Source: Marivirga arenosa (GTDB taxonomy: Bacteria; Bacteroidota; Bacteroidia; Cytophagales; Cyclobacteriaceae). From it: DNA of 64,000 nucleotides. Shown in pieces: positions 7,643-16,628 of this stretch. The notes under the pieces are model-generated. The model ran no database searches, was not told the DNA's origin, and saw only the letters and a program-made list of their open reading frames with translations. The position numbers were made by a program, and so were the translations under genes. The stretch spans positions 3,643,001-3,707,000 of the forward strand of contig NZ_CP129970.2 in NCBI RefSeq assembly GCF_030503895.2. The letters run 5' to 3'. The stretch's first letter is position 1, and every line of letters begins with the position of its first letter.

Positions 7643-9132
7643 GTTTTTTTAATTTTCTTTATTATACGTATTGTTAATCTACGGTTGGAAATAGCTACTA
7701 TTAACATACCAATAGAACCAATTATAGTAGAGTGACCAAATAGCGAGAGCCAAGAGTCGATTGCATATAAATAATCCCTTAAGAGATACAAAGCTAATGC
7801 ATAACCTACAAATGGTAAAAATGCCTTTAAGATAGACCCCTTTAAATACTTTAGCTTATCAACGTTAATTACTGGAAAGGCATACATATATTGAAAAGGA
7901 AGTATAGCTAAAGCAACTATAATTGTCGCATAAACGGTACCTTCCAAGCCGAAATAATTAGCTCCAAAATATCCAATAGGAACGTTTAATATAGCAAATA
8001 CTATAGTTATTATAGAAATAATCTTAATTTTACCTATCCCATGGAATATTTGCATGAGAAAAGAGTTTGATTTCCATACTATTTGGAAAAGACAAAGTAA
8101 TTGAGCTATCCAATAATACTCTTTATACTCATCACCTACCCATAAATACAAAAAAGGCTTTACGAAAAAGAAAGCAGATATACTTATAAGTGCATTGATA
8201 GAATTAAATAACTTTGAACCGTTATAGATAAAATCATTTATGACCGATTCATTTTGTACTGCATTTTTGTGACTTATGTAGGGCATAATTGCCGAGTTGA
8301 ATGTTCCGATTAAGGTACCAATTCCTCGAAAAGGTGTATTTAGAATTTTGTAAACGCTTATTAATTGAACACTAAGAACCGCTCCTATTATTATATTGTC
8401 CAAGTTAAATAATAAAATACCTGCAATGCTAGTAAGAGCAACCCATCCACTGTAAGCAAATATTAGTTTAAAAATGTCCTTATCTAATCTTGGAGAAAAT
8501 TTATAGGATGGAAGAGTATTTTTAATAATAATAAACTTAATTATAAGTCCTATTAAAATAAAAGAATTTTGAACTATAAAAACTTCCACCACCCCCTTAC
8601 CCATTTTCAATAATATAATAGCCCCTATGAAGCCTAGAAGTTGACTTAAAGCGGAAATTGTATTGTCCAAAAGAATTTTTTGTAAACCAATTAGTACATT
8701 GCTTGAAACAGTAGCAGGCCAATAAATCAGTGTCCAAACACCAGCGAAGGTAAATAAACTGTAAAAAGTTGACCTTTGTTGCGCCTTTATATCAAACCAG
8801 TGATCTAATTGGAAAATGCTAGTAGACCATAATAAAATAGAAATAACTAAGCCTATTATAAAATAATAAACGAAATTATTATTAATAATTCTGTTTAGCT
8901 TATCGTAGTCCTCAAGAGCATTAAATTGTGCAATGAACTTGGCAGATCCTTTTGGAAAGCCTAAATTAAGTACAGCTAGGCTACCTGCAATAGATTGAAC
9001 TAAAAGATAAATACCATAATTCTGATAACCCGCGAATTTGATAAATAAAGGAACAGTATAAAAGCTTAAGACAAGTAATAGAATTTTCAGAAAATACTGC
9101 GAAACAGTATTTAGTATTAGTGTTTTAAGCAA
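7639..9132 (-). CDS. wzx: Wzx-type polysaccharide flippase (MOP superfamily)
   Basis: This 497-residue, highly hydrophobic protein has about 12-14 predicted transmembrane helices and short polar loops. It starts with NTVSQYFLKILLLVLSFYTV and the glycine-containing FAGYQNYGIYLLVQSIAGS, typical of polysaccharide flippases. It should move undecaprenyl-linked repeat units from the cytoplasmic to the periplasmic face of the inner membrane. It overlaps the CMP-sugar synthetase gene by 8 bp and the downstream transferase by 4 bp. No Wzy polymerase is recognisable in the window, so polymerisation must be encoded elsewhere or use an unfamiliar protein. Confidence 0.85.
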   Translation of the reverse strand: MLKTLILNTVSQYFLKILLLVLSFYTVPLFIKFAGYQNYGIYLLVQSIAGSLAVLNLGFPKGSAKFIAQFNALEDYDKLNRIINNNFVYYFIIGLVISILLWSTSIFQLDHWFDIKAQQRSTFYSLFTFAGVWTLIYWPATVSSNVLIGLQKILLDNTISALSQLLGFIGAIILLKMGKGVVEVFIVQNSFILIGLIIKFIIIKNTLPSYKFSPRLDKDIFKLIFAYSGWVALTSIAGILLFNLDNIIIGAVLSVQLISVYKILNTPFRGIGTLIGTFNSAIMPYISHKNAVQNESVINDFIYNGSKLFNSINALISISAFFFVKPFLYLWVGDEYKEYYWIAQLLCLFQIVWKSNSFLMQIFHGIGKIKIISIITIVFAILNVPIGYFGANYFGLEGTVYATIIVALAILPFQYMYAFPVINVDKLKYLKGSILKAFLPFVGYALALYLLRDYLYAIDSWLSLFGHSTIIGSIGMLIVAISNRRLTIRIIKKIKKT

Positions 9133-9814
9133 TTCTTAATTGTTTTTGAATTAATTTGGCAAATTTAAAATCAAGTTCACTATCAATATCTATTGATGCT
9201 ATATCATTCATAGGGTATTTTTTAAGTCGTTTTAATTGGGTTAATACTTTCGTATTTAAACTAGCCATATTAATTATATAGATTGCCCCATTAATTTCCC
9301 AAACTTTGGGTATATCCTGCCTTCTTGTAAAATCACCTTCCTTCGATTTTCTCAAATAGCCTTCTTCATTTTCTTCAAACAATACATAATATGGGTTTGA
9401 CTTCGTTTCCTTTACAGAAACCACCATATCTAATTCATTATGATATAAGTATAAAGCTTCCTTAATATGTTCCCCTGTTCTAAAAGGTGAAGTGGGCTGT
9501 AGTAAAATCAGTGTATCAGGGTAATAACCATTTTCTTCTGAAAACTTAATAGAATGTAGCAATACTTCCTGAGTTCCAGCCTCATCAGTAGCTAATTCTC
9601 GAGGTCGTAGAAATGGAACTTTAAGTCCAGTTCTCTCTACAACTTCTTTAATTTCTTCATCATCAGTACTTACCATTATGTATTTATCCTCAAATACTTC
9701 TCTTGCAGCTTCAATCGTATAATAAATAAGAGGCTTCCCTCCTAGTTCTTTAATATTTTTTCGAGGAACACCTTTTGAACCTCCTCTTGCTGGTATCACT
9801 ACTAATGGCTTCAT
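9125..9814 (-). CDS. legF: CMP-nonulosonic acid synthetase (acylneuraminate cytidylyltransferase family)
   Basis: This 229-residue enzyme activates a nonulosonic acid (legionaminic/sialic type) with CTP to give the CMP-sugar donor. The N-terminus PLVVIPARGGSKGVPRKNIK is the family's CTP-binding signature. LLQPTSPFRTGEHI (residues about 104-117) and INGAIYIIN are conserved substrate-site segments, and DIDSELDFKFA near the C-terminus provides the metal-binding Asp residues. Context with LegB, LegI and LegG homologues favours CMP-legionaminic acid over CMP-Neu5Ac, but the sequence alone does not separate LegF, NeuA and PseF. It shares one base with the upstream gene. Confidence 0.88.
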   Translation of the reverse strand: MKPLVVIPARGGSKGVPRKNIKELGGKPLIYYTIEAAREVFEDKYIMVSTDDEEIKEVVERTGLKVPFLRPRELATDEAGTQEVLLHSIKFSEENGYYPDTLILLQPTSPFRTGEHIKEALYLYHNELDMVVSVKETKSNPYYVLFEENEEGYLRKSKEGDFTRRQDIPKVWEINGAIYIINMASLNTKVLTQLKRLKKYPMNDIASIDIDSELDFKFAKLIQKQLRIA

Positions 9815-10857
9815 TAAAATTTTATATGTTTATAATCTTCTTGGGCTTTCTGGAAATCTTCATGTTTACCAATATCTAACCAATAGCCTCTGAGCGGATA
9901 TGAATTCACTTTTTTCCCTCTAATTATCAGCTCTTCCATTAAATCTGTTGCATTGTAGAATTCATTTTCAGGTATTAATTCCAACAATTCTCTTTTGATC
10001 AAATAAATCCCACCATTGGAATAATAAGTATAAGTAGGCTTTTCTTTAAAAGATTTTACACTTCCCTTCTCCATTTCCAATACAGCATAAGGAATTAAGA
10101 CTTCATAAGGAATAGTGACTACCGACAGATCGGCACCTGATTGGATGAAATCTTTATAGAAATCTTCATAATCAAGATTTGTTAAAATATCGGAATTGGT
10201 GACTAAAACAGTTTCATGTTGAAAGTTTTTTATAGCTCTTGCGGCTCCAATAGTACCTAAAGGTTTCTCCTCAGAAACATATTTAATTTGTACACCCTTA
10301 CTTTCTCCTTCTTTAAAATACTCTTTCAATTGGTTTCCAAGATAATTGATGGAGATCCAAAAATCATCGATTCCGTAAGTAATTAAACGATCAATATTAT
10401 GTTCAATTATGGGTTTATCCGCTACTTTTAATAAGGGTTTAGGAATGTCATTGGTTAAAGGCTTTAACCTAGTACCTTTGCCACCTGCCATAATAATAGC
10501 ATCAATGGGCAAATAGGATTTTAGAAATCTAAAATTGATAACATTGATGACCTGATGGGCATCATTTAGAACTGGGATAATTTTTAGATTTGCAGCCCTA
10601 AATTTTTCTAAATCCTCTACATTATAACTTGATTTGAGTATGTATTTTGGATTGGGTTGTATGAAGTCAATCACCTTCTGATGAATTGACATATCTTTTA
10701 GCAAGCCTCTTCTTACATCACCATCAGTTAATGATCCTACAAGCTTCTGCTCATGATCAACCACAAATAAAATAGCATCTGCAGCCAGTACATCTAATTT
10801 TGCAAGTGCTTCTTTTATGGTACTATCTTGGTCAACTAGGTGCTTTTGATAATTCAC
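9814..10857 (-). CDS. ptmE: CBS-domain nucleotidyltransferase, PtmE-like (GDP-glucosamine-type synthesis)
   Basis: This 347-residue protein has two CBS motifs (residues about 1-115; LFVVDHEQKLVGSLTDGDVR is clear) fused to a sugar-phosphate nucleotidyltransferase domain. The latter begins IIMAGGKGTRLKPLTNDIPK near residue 122. In Campylobacter, PtmE of this architecture makes GDP-glucosamine, the entry sugar for legionaminic acid. Neighbouring LegB/LegG/LegI homologues make that role likely here. The TNSDIL segment supplies the metal-binding Asp, and YWLDIGKHEDFQKAQ is the usual C-terminal motif. The CBS pair suggests control by an adenine nucleotide. It overlaps the deacetylase gene by 4 bp. 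Confidence 0.82.
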   Translation of the reverse strand: MNYQKHLVDQDSTIKEALAKLDVLAADAILFVVDHEQKLVGSLTDGDVRRGLLKDMSIHQKVIDFIQPNPKYILKSSYNVEDLEKFRAANLKIIPVLNDAHQVINVINFRFLKSYLPIDAIIMAGGKGTRLKPLTNDIPKPLLKVADKPIIEHNIDRLITYGIDDFWISINYLGNQLKEYFKEGESKGVQIKYVSEEKPLGTIGAARAIKNFQHETVLVTNSDILTNLDYEDFYKDFIQSGADLSVVTIPYEVLIPYAVLEMEKGSVKSFKEKPTYTYYSNGGIYLIKRELLELIPENEFYNATDLMEELIIRGKKVNSYPLRGYWLDIGKHEDFQKAQEDYKHIKF

Positions 10858-11525
10858 TTATCTATTATTTTAAGGGCTTGAAAAGCTTCAGCGTATTCCA
10901 CACCAACTGTGGCCCCTCTGTAAGTCGCTAATGCTTCAATGTTTCTTGCTGATCTGGGAAAAGGATGTTCACCCAATTCTGAATCAAATATTTTCATGAT
11001 CTCAATTTTTTGATGACAAAATTCACTGATGTCCACAAAGTAATTAGGAACAAAAGCCTTTTCAGCAAGTGCTGGAGCAAATTCAGTTTCAGAAAGGCAT
11101 TCGTAAAGTAATACTTTCTTAATAAAAGGATATCTAAATGATTTAGTACAGGCCATTACCGCATCAAACAAAACTCTATGATCTGAATGGGCATCTGATC
11201 GGTTTAAACAATAAATAACCTCTGGTTTAACTTTATTAAATACCTCAGAAATCTCAGGTACCATCTTGATAATACTAGCACTACTAAGGCTCATAGTCGG
11301 ATAATCTAACAGGAATGTCTTCTCGAATCCAAAAGCCTTAGCTACTTTCTTAATTTCCTCTTGCCTCGAATCTACTCTTTCTTTAGAAAAACCATGTTCT
11401 TCAAACACATTGGTAGCGATCAACCAAGTTACCTGATCACCATTTTTTATATGCTTTAATAATGTACCGCCAGCTCCAATAGTTTCATCATCAGGATGGG
11501 CAGAAACTACAATTACATTCTTCAT
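10854..11525 (-). CDS. PIG-L family deacetylase in nonulosonic acid cluster
   Basis: This is a 223-residue zinc-dependent N-deacetylase. It shows VVSAHPDDETIGAGGTLLKH (HPDD zinc and catalytic-base motif, residues about 6-25) and, further on, NRSDAHSDHRVLFD, the third zinc ligand segment. Family members remove N-acetyl groups from GlcNAc-type sugars. It lies between LegG and PtmE genes with 1-bp and 4-bp overlaps, so it belongs to sugar-acid synthesis rather than bacillithiol synthesis (the BshB1 homologue is at 30190-30909). It may free an amine for different acylation, perhaps by the GNAT protein two genes upstream. This is not a standard step of the textbook legionaminate route. Confidence 0.82.
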   Translation of the reverse strand: MKNVIVVSAHPDDETIGAGGTLLKHIKNGDQVTWLIATNVFEEHGFSKERVDSRQEEIKKVAKAFGFEKTFLLDYPTMSLSSASIIKMVPEISEVFNKVKPEVIYCLNRSDAHSDHRVLFDAVMACTKSFRYPFIKKVLLYECLSETEFAPALAEKAFVPNYFVDISEFCHQKIEIMKIFDSELGEHPFPRSARNIEALATYRGATVGVEYAEAFQALKIIDK

Positions 11526-12691
11526 TAATAGGTAATATTTTTATAAATCAAATTCTTATTGATTTCAACAGAAGTTAGCACTTCAACTGCTTTTTCTGCT
11601 GAATTTCCATCGCCATAAGGATTTTGCTTTTTGGCTACTTTTGCAAGATACTCTTCGTTTGTATTGACAAAATCTATTGCTTTCACAATTTGATCTTTAT
11701 TATTATCAACAAATATCACATTATCTCCATGTACTCTTCCCCTTTGCCTGCTTCCAATATTGATAGCAGCTAATCCTAAAGAAGGAGCTTCTAATAGGCC
11801 GGAGCTAGAGTTGCCCAATAAAAAATCAGCATTTCGAAGTAAATTTACATACTGTAAACGATCTAAATTTTTGAATACTTTAAACTGCTTTGGGTATTTC
11901 ATGATATACTCATCATATGCTCTTATAATCTCTGAGCTTCCAGCATCAGAATTAGGATAATTGATAAAGCAAAAATATCCGGATTCAGCTATTGCTTCTA
12001 AAGTAATAAGAATTCTTTTTCTTTGCTCTTCCACTTCAGTAATAATAGAATGCTGAATTAAAACACAGTAGTCTTTATCTTCACTGATGCCAAAATGCTT
12101 TAATACATCATTTTTTGAAACAGTTTCTATTGCTAAAAATCGATCTAAGGCAGGATTTCCCATCACCGTGATTCTCCAATCTTCCTCTCCTAATTTCAAT
12201 AAATTTTTCTTGTGCTCTTCCAAAGTTGTAAAATGAAGATGCGCAAACTTACTGGTTGCATATCTTACCGAATTATCAATATTTCCGTCCTTTGCTATAT
12301 CTCCGCCAAAAAAATGAGCAACTGCAATATCCATAAAAGCACAACTCATGCTTACTGAAATCGCTTCTTCTCTATCGCCTGCAACCAATACTATATCTGG
12401 CTTTTCTCTTGATAAAGTCTGCACTAACAAAGGAATTTGATTACCGATAGAGGCAATTCTAGCCAATTTTTGATCTGAATCTAATAAACTATATATTTTT
12501 TCAGAAATCCTGAAATGATCTCTTTCAATATATTCAGCCGTCAGTCCATATTTCTCTGATAAATGCGGCCCCGTAATAATGATACTAAAATCAATATCAT
12601 CTCTTTGGTTTAGTTTTTCATAAATACTAAACATTAAATCATATTCAGAACGAGCACCCGTTACGGCAATAATTTTTCGCTTCTTCATCAT
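11525..12691 (-). CDS. legG: Hydrolysing nucleotide-sugar 2-epimerase (NeuC/LegG family)
   Basis: This 388-residue GT-B-fold enzyme epimerises C2 and hydrolyses the nucleotide from a UDP- or GDP-amino sugar, yielding the free ManNAc-like sugar for condensation with pyruvate. It shows IIAVTGARSEYDLMFSIYEK at the N-terminus, then VLVAGDREEAISVSMSCAF (D-R-E active-site region) and FFGGDI. Near the C-terminus GNSSSGLLEAPSLGLAAINI, followed by GSRQRGR, is the UDP-binding signature of NeuC proteins. Next to LegB and LegI homologues the LegG role (GDP-linked diacetamido substrate) is preferred. The start is one of two adjacent ATG codons. Confidence 0.87.
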   Translation of the reverse strand: MMKKRKIIAVTGARSEYDLMFSIYEKLNQRDDIDFSIIITGPHLSEKYGLTAEYIERDHFRISEKIYSLLDSDQKLARIASIGNQIPLLVQTLSREKPDIVLVAGDREEAISVSMSCAFMDIAVAHFFGGDIAKDGNIDNSVRYATSKFAHLHFTTLEEHKKNLLKLGEEDWRITVMGNPALDRFLAIETVSKNDVLKHFGISEDKDYCVLIQHSIITEVEEQRKRILITLEAIAESGYFCFINYPNSDAGSSEIIRAYDEYIMKYPKQFKVFKNLDRLQYVNLLRNADFLLGNSSSGLLEAPSLGLAAINIGSRQRGRVHGDNVIFVDNNKDQIVKAIDFVNTNEEYLAKVAKKQNPYGDGNSAEKAVEVLTSVEINKNLIYKNITY

Positions 12692-13651
12692 TTAAAAAAC
12701 ATCGGAATCTCCCATGGTTAAGTCCCATGAATTAAAATACTTTAAGACTTCACATTTTTCAGAGAATGCACGATAGCCCATAAAAGTGAGAGGTTTTTCT
12801 GGTCTAAATTTATTCCGCTCCAATAATTTATGTCTTGGGTCAAATATTGGCATCCAGGTATTCAAAGAAATGATAGTTTCTCCTTTATCCGAAAGAAAAC
12901 TTAAAACTGCTGAGATTACTTCATTAATAACCTCAGGATTTGCATCATAACCATGCTCAAGTATATCTACTTCTTTAGTGCCAGCAGAATCAAATGAATC
13001 AATAATTTTTATTACTACAAATTCTAAATGATCAGCATCCGCCAATTCTATAATATGATACTCATTATCTGGATGATCTCTATACCTCCAATTTAAATAA
13101 TTAGCATCCTTATGAACCGAAATTTCTCCTTTATTATTCTCTTTTATTTTTGCAGCATGTTGCGCTGAAAAATCATAAGCAGTACGGTAATTTACCTTAT
13201 CATATTTATTAAATACCTCACTAAAAAGTCTTAAAGAATGCACAAGGCTCACATCATTCCATTTCAATCTTTTTATTAATCCATAATGTGAATTTAAGTT
13301 AGGAAAGCCCCAGACAGCCTGTATACCATTATTCTTGTAAATATCGTGATATAAATTTTCTGCTAAGTCAGTAAAAATCCCCTTCCCACCATAATCTGGA
13401 TGCGTCATGGTGGTCATCGATAAAGAGGTTAATACTTTTTCCTCCTTGATATTTAATATAACAGGAGAAACTGCATAATGCCCCACTAACTTATCCATGT
13501 CCCACATCAAATTAATTAGAGGTTCTTTAAGAGTGGGATTATTTAAATACCTCCATTCCCAAAATTCCTTTGTCATGTTTTTTCCAAAAGCCAAAGAAAA
13601 TAGTTCTAATATTTCGAGCTCGTCTGAAGGTTTATATTTCTTTAATTCCAT
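12692..13651 (-). CDS. GNAT-fold N-acetyltransferase
   Basis: An upstream ATG at 13693 would overlap the synthase gene by 41 bp. I prefer the ATG at 13651 (protein starting MELKKYKPSDELEILELF), one base after the synthase stop, giving 319 residues. The N-terminal half has the GNAT acetyl-CoA pattern HYAVSPVILNIK...TMTHPDYGGKGIFTDLAEN, with GGKGIF as the pyrophosphate-binding loop (R/QxxGxG/A). It would acetylate, or otherwise acylate, an amino sugar of the nonulosonic pathway. The canonical acetyltransferase of this route (LegH) is a left-handed beta-helix protein, so a GNAT here is a substitution. Acyl donor and site are unknown. Confidence 0.75.
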   Translation of the reverse strand: MELKKYKPSDELEILELFSLAFGKNMTKEFWEWRYLNNPTLKEPLINLMWDMDKLVGHYAVSPVILNIKEEKVLTSLSMTTMTHPDYGGKGIFTDLAENLYHDIYKNNGIQAVWGFPNLNSHYGLIKRLKWNDVSLVHSLRLFSEVFNKYDKVNYRTAYDFSAQHAAKIKENNKGEISVHKDANYLNWRYRDHPDNEYHIIELADADHLEFVVIKIIDSFDSAGTKEVDILEHGYDANPEVINEVISAVLSFLSDKGETIISLNTWMPIFDPRHKLLERNKFRPEKPLTFMGYRAFSEKCEVLKYFNSWDLTMGDSDVF

Positions 13652-13652
13652 A

Positions 13653-14684
13653 TCAATAAAGGTCTGAATATGATAGTTTAGATCCTGGGTCAAGTTCTTT
13701 CTTTGCTCTCTTCCCTATTATGCTTTCCAACTCCATAGGAGAAATTCCATCTCCTGGTCGAAGCATTATTAGGTCCTCTTCGGTTAAGTGCTGATCTTTC
13801 CCTATGTGATTCTTTATATGAATGCTTTTACGTCCCAGCTTTTTATTAGTGACCTCACTCTTACTCACCTCTTTAATACCACTCCCTGCAATGGCAATTT
13901 CAATATTGCGAATAGCTTTCACCATTGATACTAGTTCATCTGGTTCTAAGGAAGCTTTATGGTCAGGTCCTGGTAAATTTCTATCTAAAGTAAAATGTTT
14001 TTCTATTACTTTTGCACCTAATGCTACAGCTGCAGTTGGCACTTCAATTCCTAAGGTATGGTCTGAATAACCTATTTCAACACCCAGTTCCTTTTGAATA
14101 TGCAACATGGCCTTTAAATTAACATCTTCCATTGGCGTTGGATATTCTGTATTGCAATGCAGCACTGTAATATCTTTACGTTTTACGCCAATTCGTTCAA
14201 TCGTTTCAACAGCATCTTTGATTTCATCGATTGTAGCCATTCCTGTTGATAAAACAATAGGTTTTTTCTTACTGGCAATATGTTCAATATAAGGTTTGTT
14301 TGTAATTTCCCCTGATGGAATTTTAAATAAAGCCGGTTTCAGCGAATCTAAAAAATCAATACTTTCTTCATCAAAACCTGTTGAAAGAAACTTAATTCCT
14401 AATTTTTCAGCATATTCGATTAAGTCAAAGTGCCATTGCTCCGACATTTCGAGCTTTTTGAGCATATTATATTGAGAATCATCTCCGTCATTAATATTTC
14501 TGCTTTGATAATCCGCTTTTTTAGCTTCTTTACTTACAATTTTATCCGCCTTAAAAGTCTGGAACTTTACAAAATCAGCTCCAGCTTTAGCTGCTACTTC
14601 GACTAATTGCTTTGCCTTTTCAAAATCCCCATTGTGATTCACCCCGGCTTCCGCAATTATAATCGTTCTTTGTGGCTTAATCAT
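13653..14684 (-). CDS. legI: Nonulosonic acid synthase (NeuB/LegI family)
   Basis: This 343-residue enzyme condenses phosphoenolpyruvate with a 6-carbon amino sugar to form the 9-carbon acid. The TIM barrel begins TIIIAEAGVNHNGDFEKAKQ. It includes GADFVKFQTFKADKIVS, KIPSGEITNKPYIEHI, VLSTGMATIDEI and IGYSDHTLGIEVPTAAVALG, all NeuB signatures, and VIEKHFTLDRNLPGPDH. The C-terminal residues about 285-343 form the antifreeze-like SAF domain (RPGDGISPMELESIIGKRA). LegB upstream (4-bp overlap) and LegG downstream suggest legionaminic acid rather than Neu5Ac. Family membership is near certain; the product is inferred. Confidence 0.93.
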   Translation of the reverse strand: MIKPQRTIIIAEAGVNHNGDFEKAKQLVEVAAKAGADFVKFQTFKADKIVSKEAKKADYQSRNINDGDDSQYNMLKKLEMSEQWHFDLIEYAEKLGIKFLSTGFDEESIDFLDSLKPALFKIPSGEITNKPYIEHIASKKKPIVLSTGMATIDEIKDAVETIERIGVKRKDITVLHCNTEYPTPMEDVNLKAMLHIQKELGVEIGYSDHTLGIEVPTAAVALGAKVIEKHFTLDRNLPGPDHKASLEPDELVSMVKAIRNIEIAIAGSGIKEVSKSEVTNKKLGRKSIHIKNHIGKDQHLTEEDLIMLRPGDGISPMELESIIGKRAKKELDPGSKLSYSDLY

Positions 14685-15673
14685 ATATTATAGATATCAG
14701 ATTTATAGCTTCTTAAGTTTTCTTCTTTTGAAAACCATTCAATCGTTTCTTTTAATCCAGAATTTAAATCATGCTGAGCTTTCCAACTGGTCAGTTCTTT
14801 GATTTTTTTAGATGAGCCAAATAATCTAAATACCTCACTTTTTTCAGGCCTTAATCTATCTTCATCTGTTATAATTTTAGCCTCAGGATTTATAATATCA
14901 ATTAAATTTTGAGCTAACTCTTGCATTGATATTTCAGATTCAGTTGCGATATTAATATGCTCGCCTATCGTTTTTTCTGATTTCGCTATTTCAATAAACG
15001 CATTTGCTGTATCTTCTACAAAAAGAAGGTCGCGAGTTGGTCTTAAATCCCCCAACTTGATTTCTGTCTCTCCTTTTAATAACTGAGAAATAATAGTGGG
15101 AATGATGGCTCGAGCCGATTGTCTTGGCCCGTAAGTATTAAAAGGTCTTACAATGGTAATAGGCAAATCAAAACTCCTGTAGAATGACTCAGCAATACAA
15201 TCAGCTCCTATTTTACTTGCTGAATAAGGTGATTGCGGTTGTTTAGGATGCTCTTCGGTTATAGGTACAAACTGAGCTGTTCCGTATACTTCTGAAGTAG
15301 AGGTAACCAATACCCTATCAGTCCCTAAATCTTTAGCTGCTTGTATAACATTAAGCGTTCCTTTCACATTTGTATCTATGTACGAATCTGGTGAGTGGTA
15401 GCTGAAAGGAATGGCTATTAAGGCTGCCAAATGAAAAACAATATCCACATCCTTCATTGCCGTTCTTACCCCGTTCGGATCACGAATATCACCAGCAAAA
15501 AGTTCTATTTTCGCTAATTTATCTTTAGGTAAAGTATCTAACCACCCCCAAGAATTGAAAGAATTATAATATACAAAGGCTTTCACTTTATAGCCTTCAT
15601 CAATCAATTTTTCAGTCAGATGGCTTCCAATGAAGCCATCTGCCCCTGTTATTAAAATATTTTTATCTTTCAT
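14681..15673 (-). CDS. legB: NAD-dependent sugar 4,6-dehydratase, LegB type
   Basis: This 330-residue extended SDR has ILITGADGFIGSHLTEKLID at the N-terminus, FVYYNSFNSWGWLDTLP (a hallmark of LegB proteins), FHLAALIAIP, TSTSEVYGTA and the catalytic SPYSASKIGADC (YxxxK). RPFNTYGPRQSARAIIPTII follows in the substrate domain. LegB converts GDP-GlcNAc to the 4-keto-6-deoxy sugar, the first committed step of legionaminic acid synthesis in Campylobacter. It overlaps the SGNH protein gene by 11 bp. The aminotransferase that should act next is not found in this window. Confidence 0.88.
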   Translation of the reverse strand: MKDKNILITGADGFIGSHLTEKLIDEGYKVKAFVYYNSFNSWGWLDTLPKDKLAKIELFAGDIRDPNGVRTAMKDVDIVFHLAALIAIPFSYHSPDSYIDTNVKGTLNVIQAAKDLGTDRVLVTSTSEVYGTAQFVPITEEHPKQPQSPYSASKIGADCIAESFYRSFDLPITIVRPFNTYGPRQSARAIIPTIISQLLKGETEIKLGDLRPTRDLLFVEDTANAFIEIAKSEKTIGEHINIATESEISMQELAQNLIDIINPEAKIITDEDRLRPEKSEVFRLFGSSKKIKELTSWKAQHDLNSGLKETIEWFSKEENLRSYKSDIYNI

Positions 15674-16622
15674 TAATCAATACACTTAAATCTTTTTGTA
15701 ATGCTTCACTGAATTTATTCGCACCTATATAGGTCATATGGACTGCGTCATAAAAATCGATTGAATCATTATAATTATTTTGCTTAGTTAAATTAAAATT
15801 TTTGTATAATAAATTATTCTCTGCTAGTGTCAATGATTCGAAAAATGAATCAAATTCTGGCATATTATTAATAGCCTCAAAATAATAATTTGTTATTGGT
15901 GCTTGAAATAGAAATATTTTAGTTTCAGGCAAGGTATTATGAATAAAAGAAATTCCTTTTTCCAGTTTGTCATTTTGATTTGGAGGAAAATCAAAATAGG
16001 TTTTTCTATCTTTCAATCCATGTGCATTTTGGTAATTTTTTTTCATAATAAATCCTCCGGGCAAATACATTTCTTTTTCATTTTCGGTTTTAGCATTAAC
16101 TGGATTAAAAAAAAATTCAAAAACATTAATTATATATGTCAAAGTAATTATTTCCTTTCCGTTGGAATCTAGAAATAGTTGATTTTCAATTTCAGAAACC
16201 CTTGGTTCAATATTGGATATAAAATCAATTGAGGATTCTAGCCCATCGGAATTTAACAATCCAGGGAAAACTTCCCATAAAATGACTTTTGGTTTTAATT
16301 CTGCTAGATACTTATTTAATAAATAATTTGACTGGATAGGAGTCTGTCCGCTAGAACCTAAATTTAAAATACTTATACTCTTAAAAATTTGAGTATTTAT
16401 GGACCGATAAGCATGGGATGAACCAATCACCAGAACATCAATATCTCTAGTCGTATCAGCTTCAGCTAATTTAGCACCTAATAGACCTGAACCATTCTTT
16501 TTATAGTTAATATTTGGTAAAAATGGGCTCGGAAATAATATATGTAATAGATATATAAATGGAGGTATTATTAAAACTGAAACAAAAGAAACTAATAAAA
16601 ATCGCTTTATAAATAATTTCAT
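15663..16622 (-). CDS. SGNH/DHHW-like acyltransferase partner of MBOAT protein
   Basis: This 319-residue protein has an N-terminal signal-anchor (residues about 5-30, FLLVSFVSVLIIPPFIYLLH) and a periplasmic domain. VLVIGSSHAYRSIN carries the GxS catalytic-Ser block, LNLGSSGQTPIQ the second block, and YDAVHMTYIGANKF the D..H pair. Proteins of this kind (DltD-, AlgJ/AlgX-like) work with MBOAT acyl carriers to O-acetylate cell-surface polysaccharide. It lies 6 bp after the MBOAT gene, which supports that pairing. Overall sequence conservation is low and Asn/Ile-rich, as usual for such proteins. Confidence 0.75.
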   Translation of the reverse strand: MKLFIKRFLLVSFVSVLIIPPFIYLLHILFPSPFLPNINYKKNGSGLLGAKLAEADTTRDIDVLVIGSSHAYRSINTQIFKSISILNLGSSGQTPIQSNYLLNKYLAELKPKVILWEVFPGLLNSDGLESSIDFISNIEPRVSEIENQLFLDSNGKEIITLTYIINVFEFFFNPVNAKTENEKEMYLPGGFIMKKNYQNAHGLKDRKTYFDFPPNQNDKLEKGISFIHNTLPETKIFLFQAPITNYYFEAINNMPEFDSFFESLTLAENNLLYKNFNLTKQNNYNDSIDFYDAVHMTYIGANKFSEALQKDLSVLINER

Positions 16623-16628
16623 CTGTTT

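Noticed and set aside
12692-13693. Longer GNAT protein starting at 13693
   Set aside because: That start would overlap the upstream synthase by 41 bp; the ATG at 13651 is one base past the synthase stop and gives a natural N-terminus.
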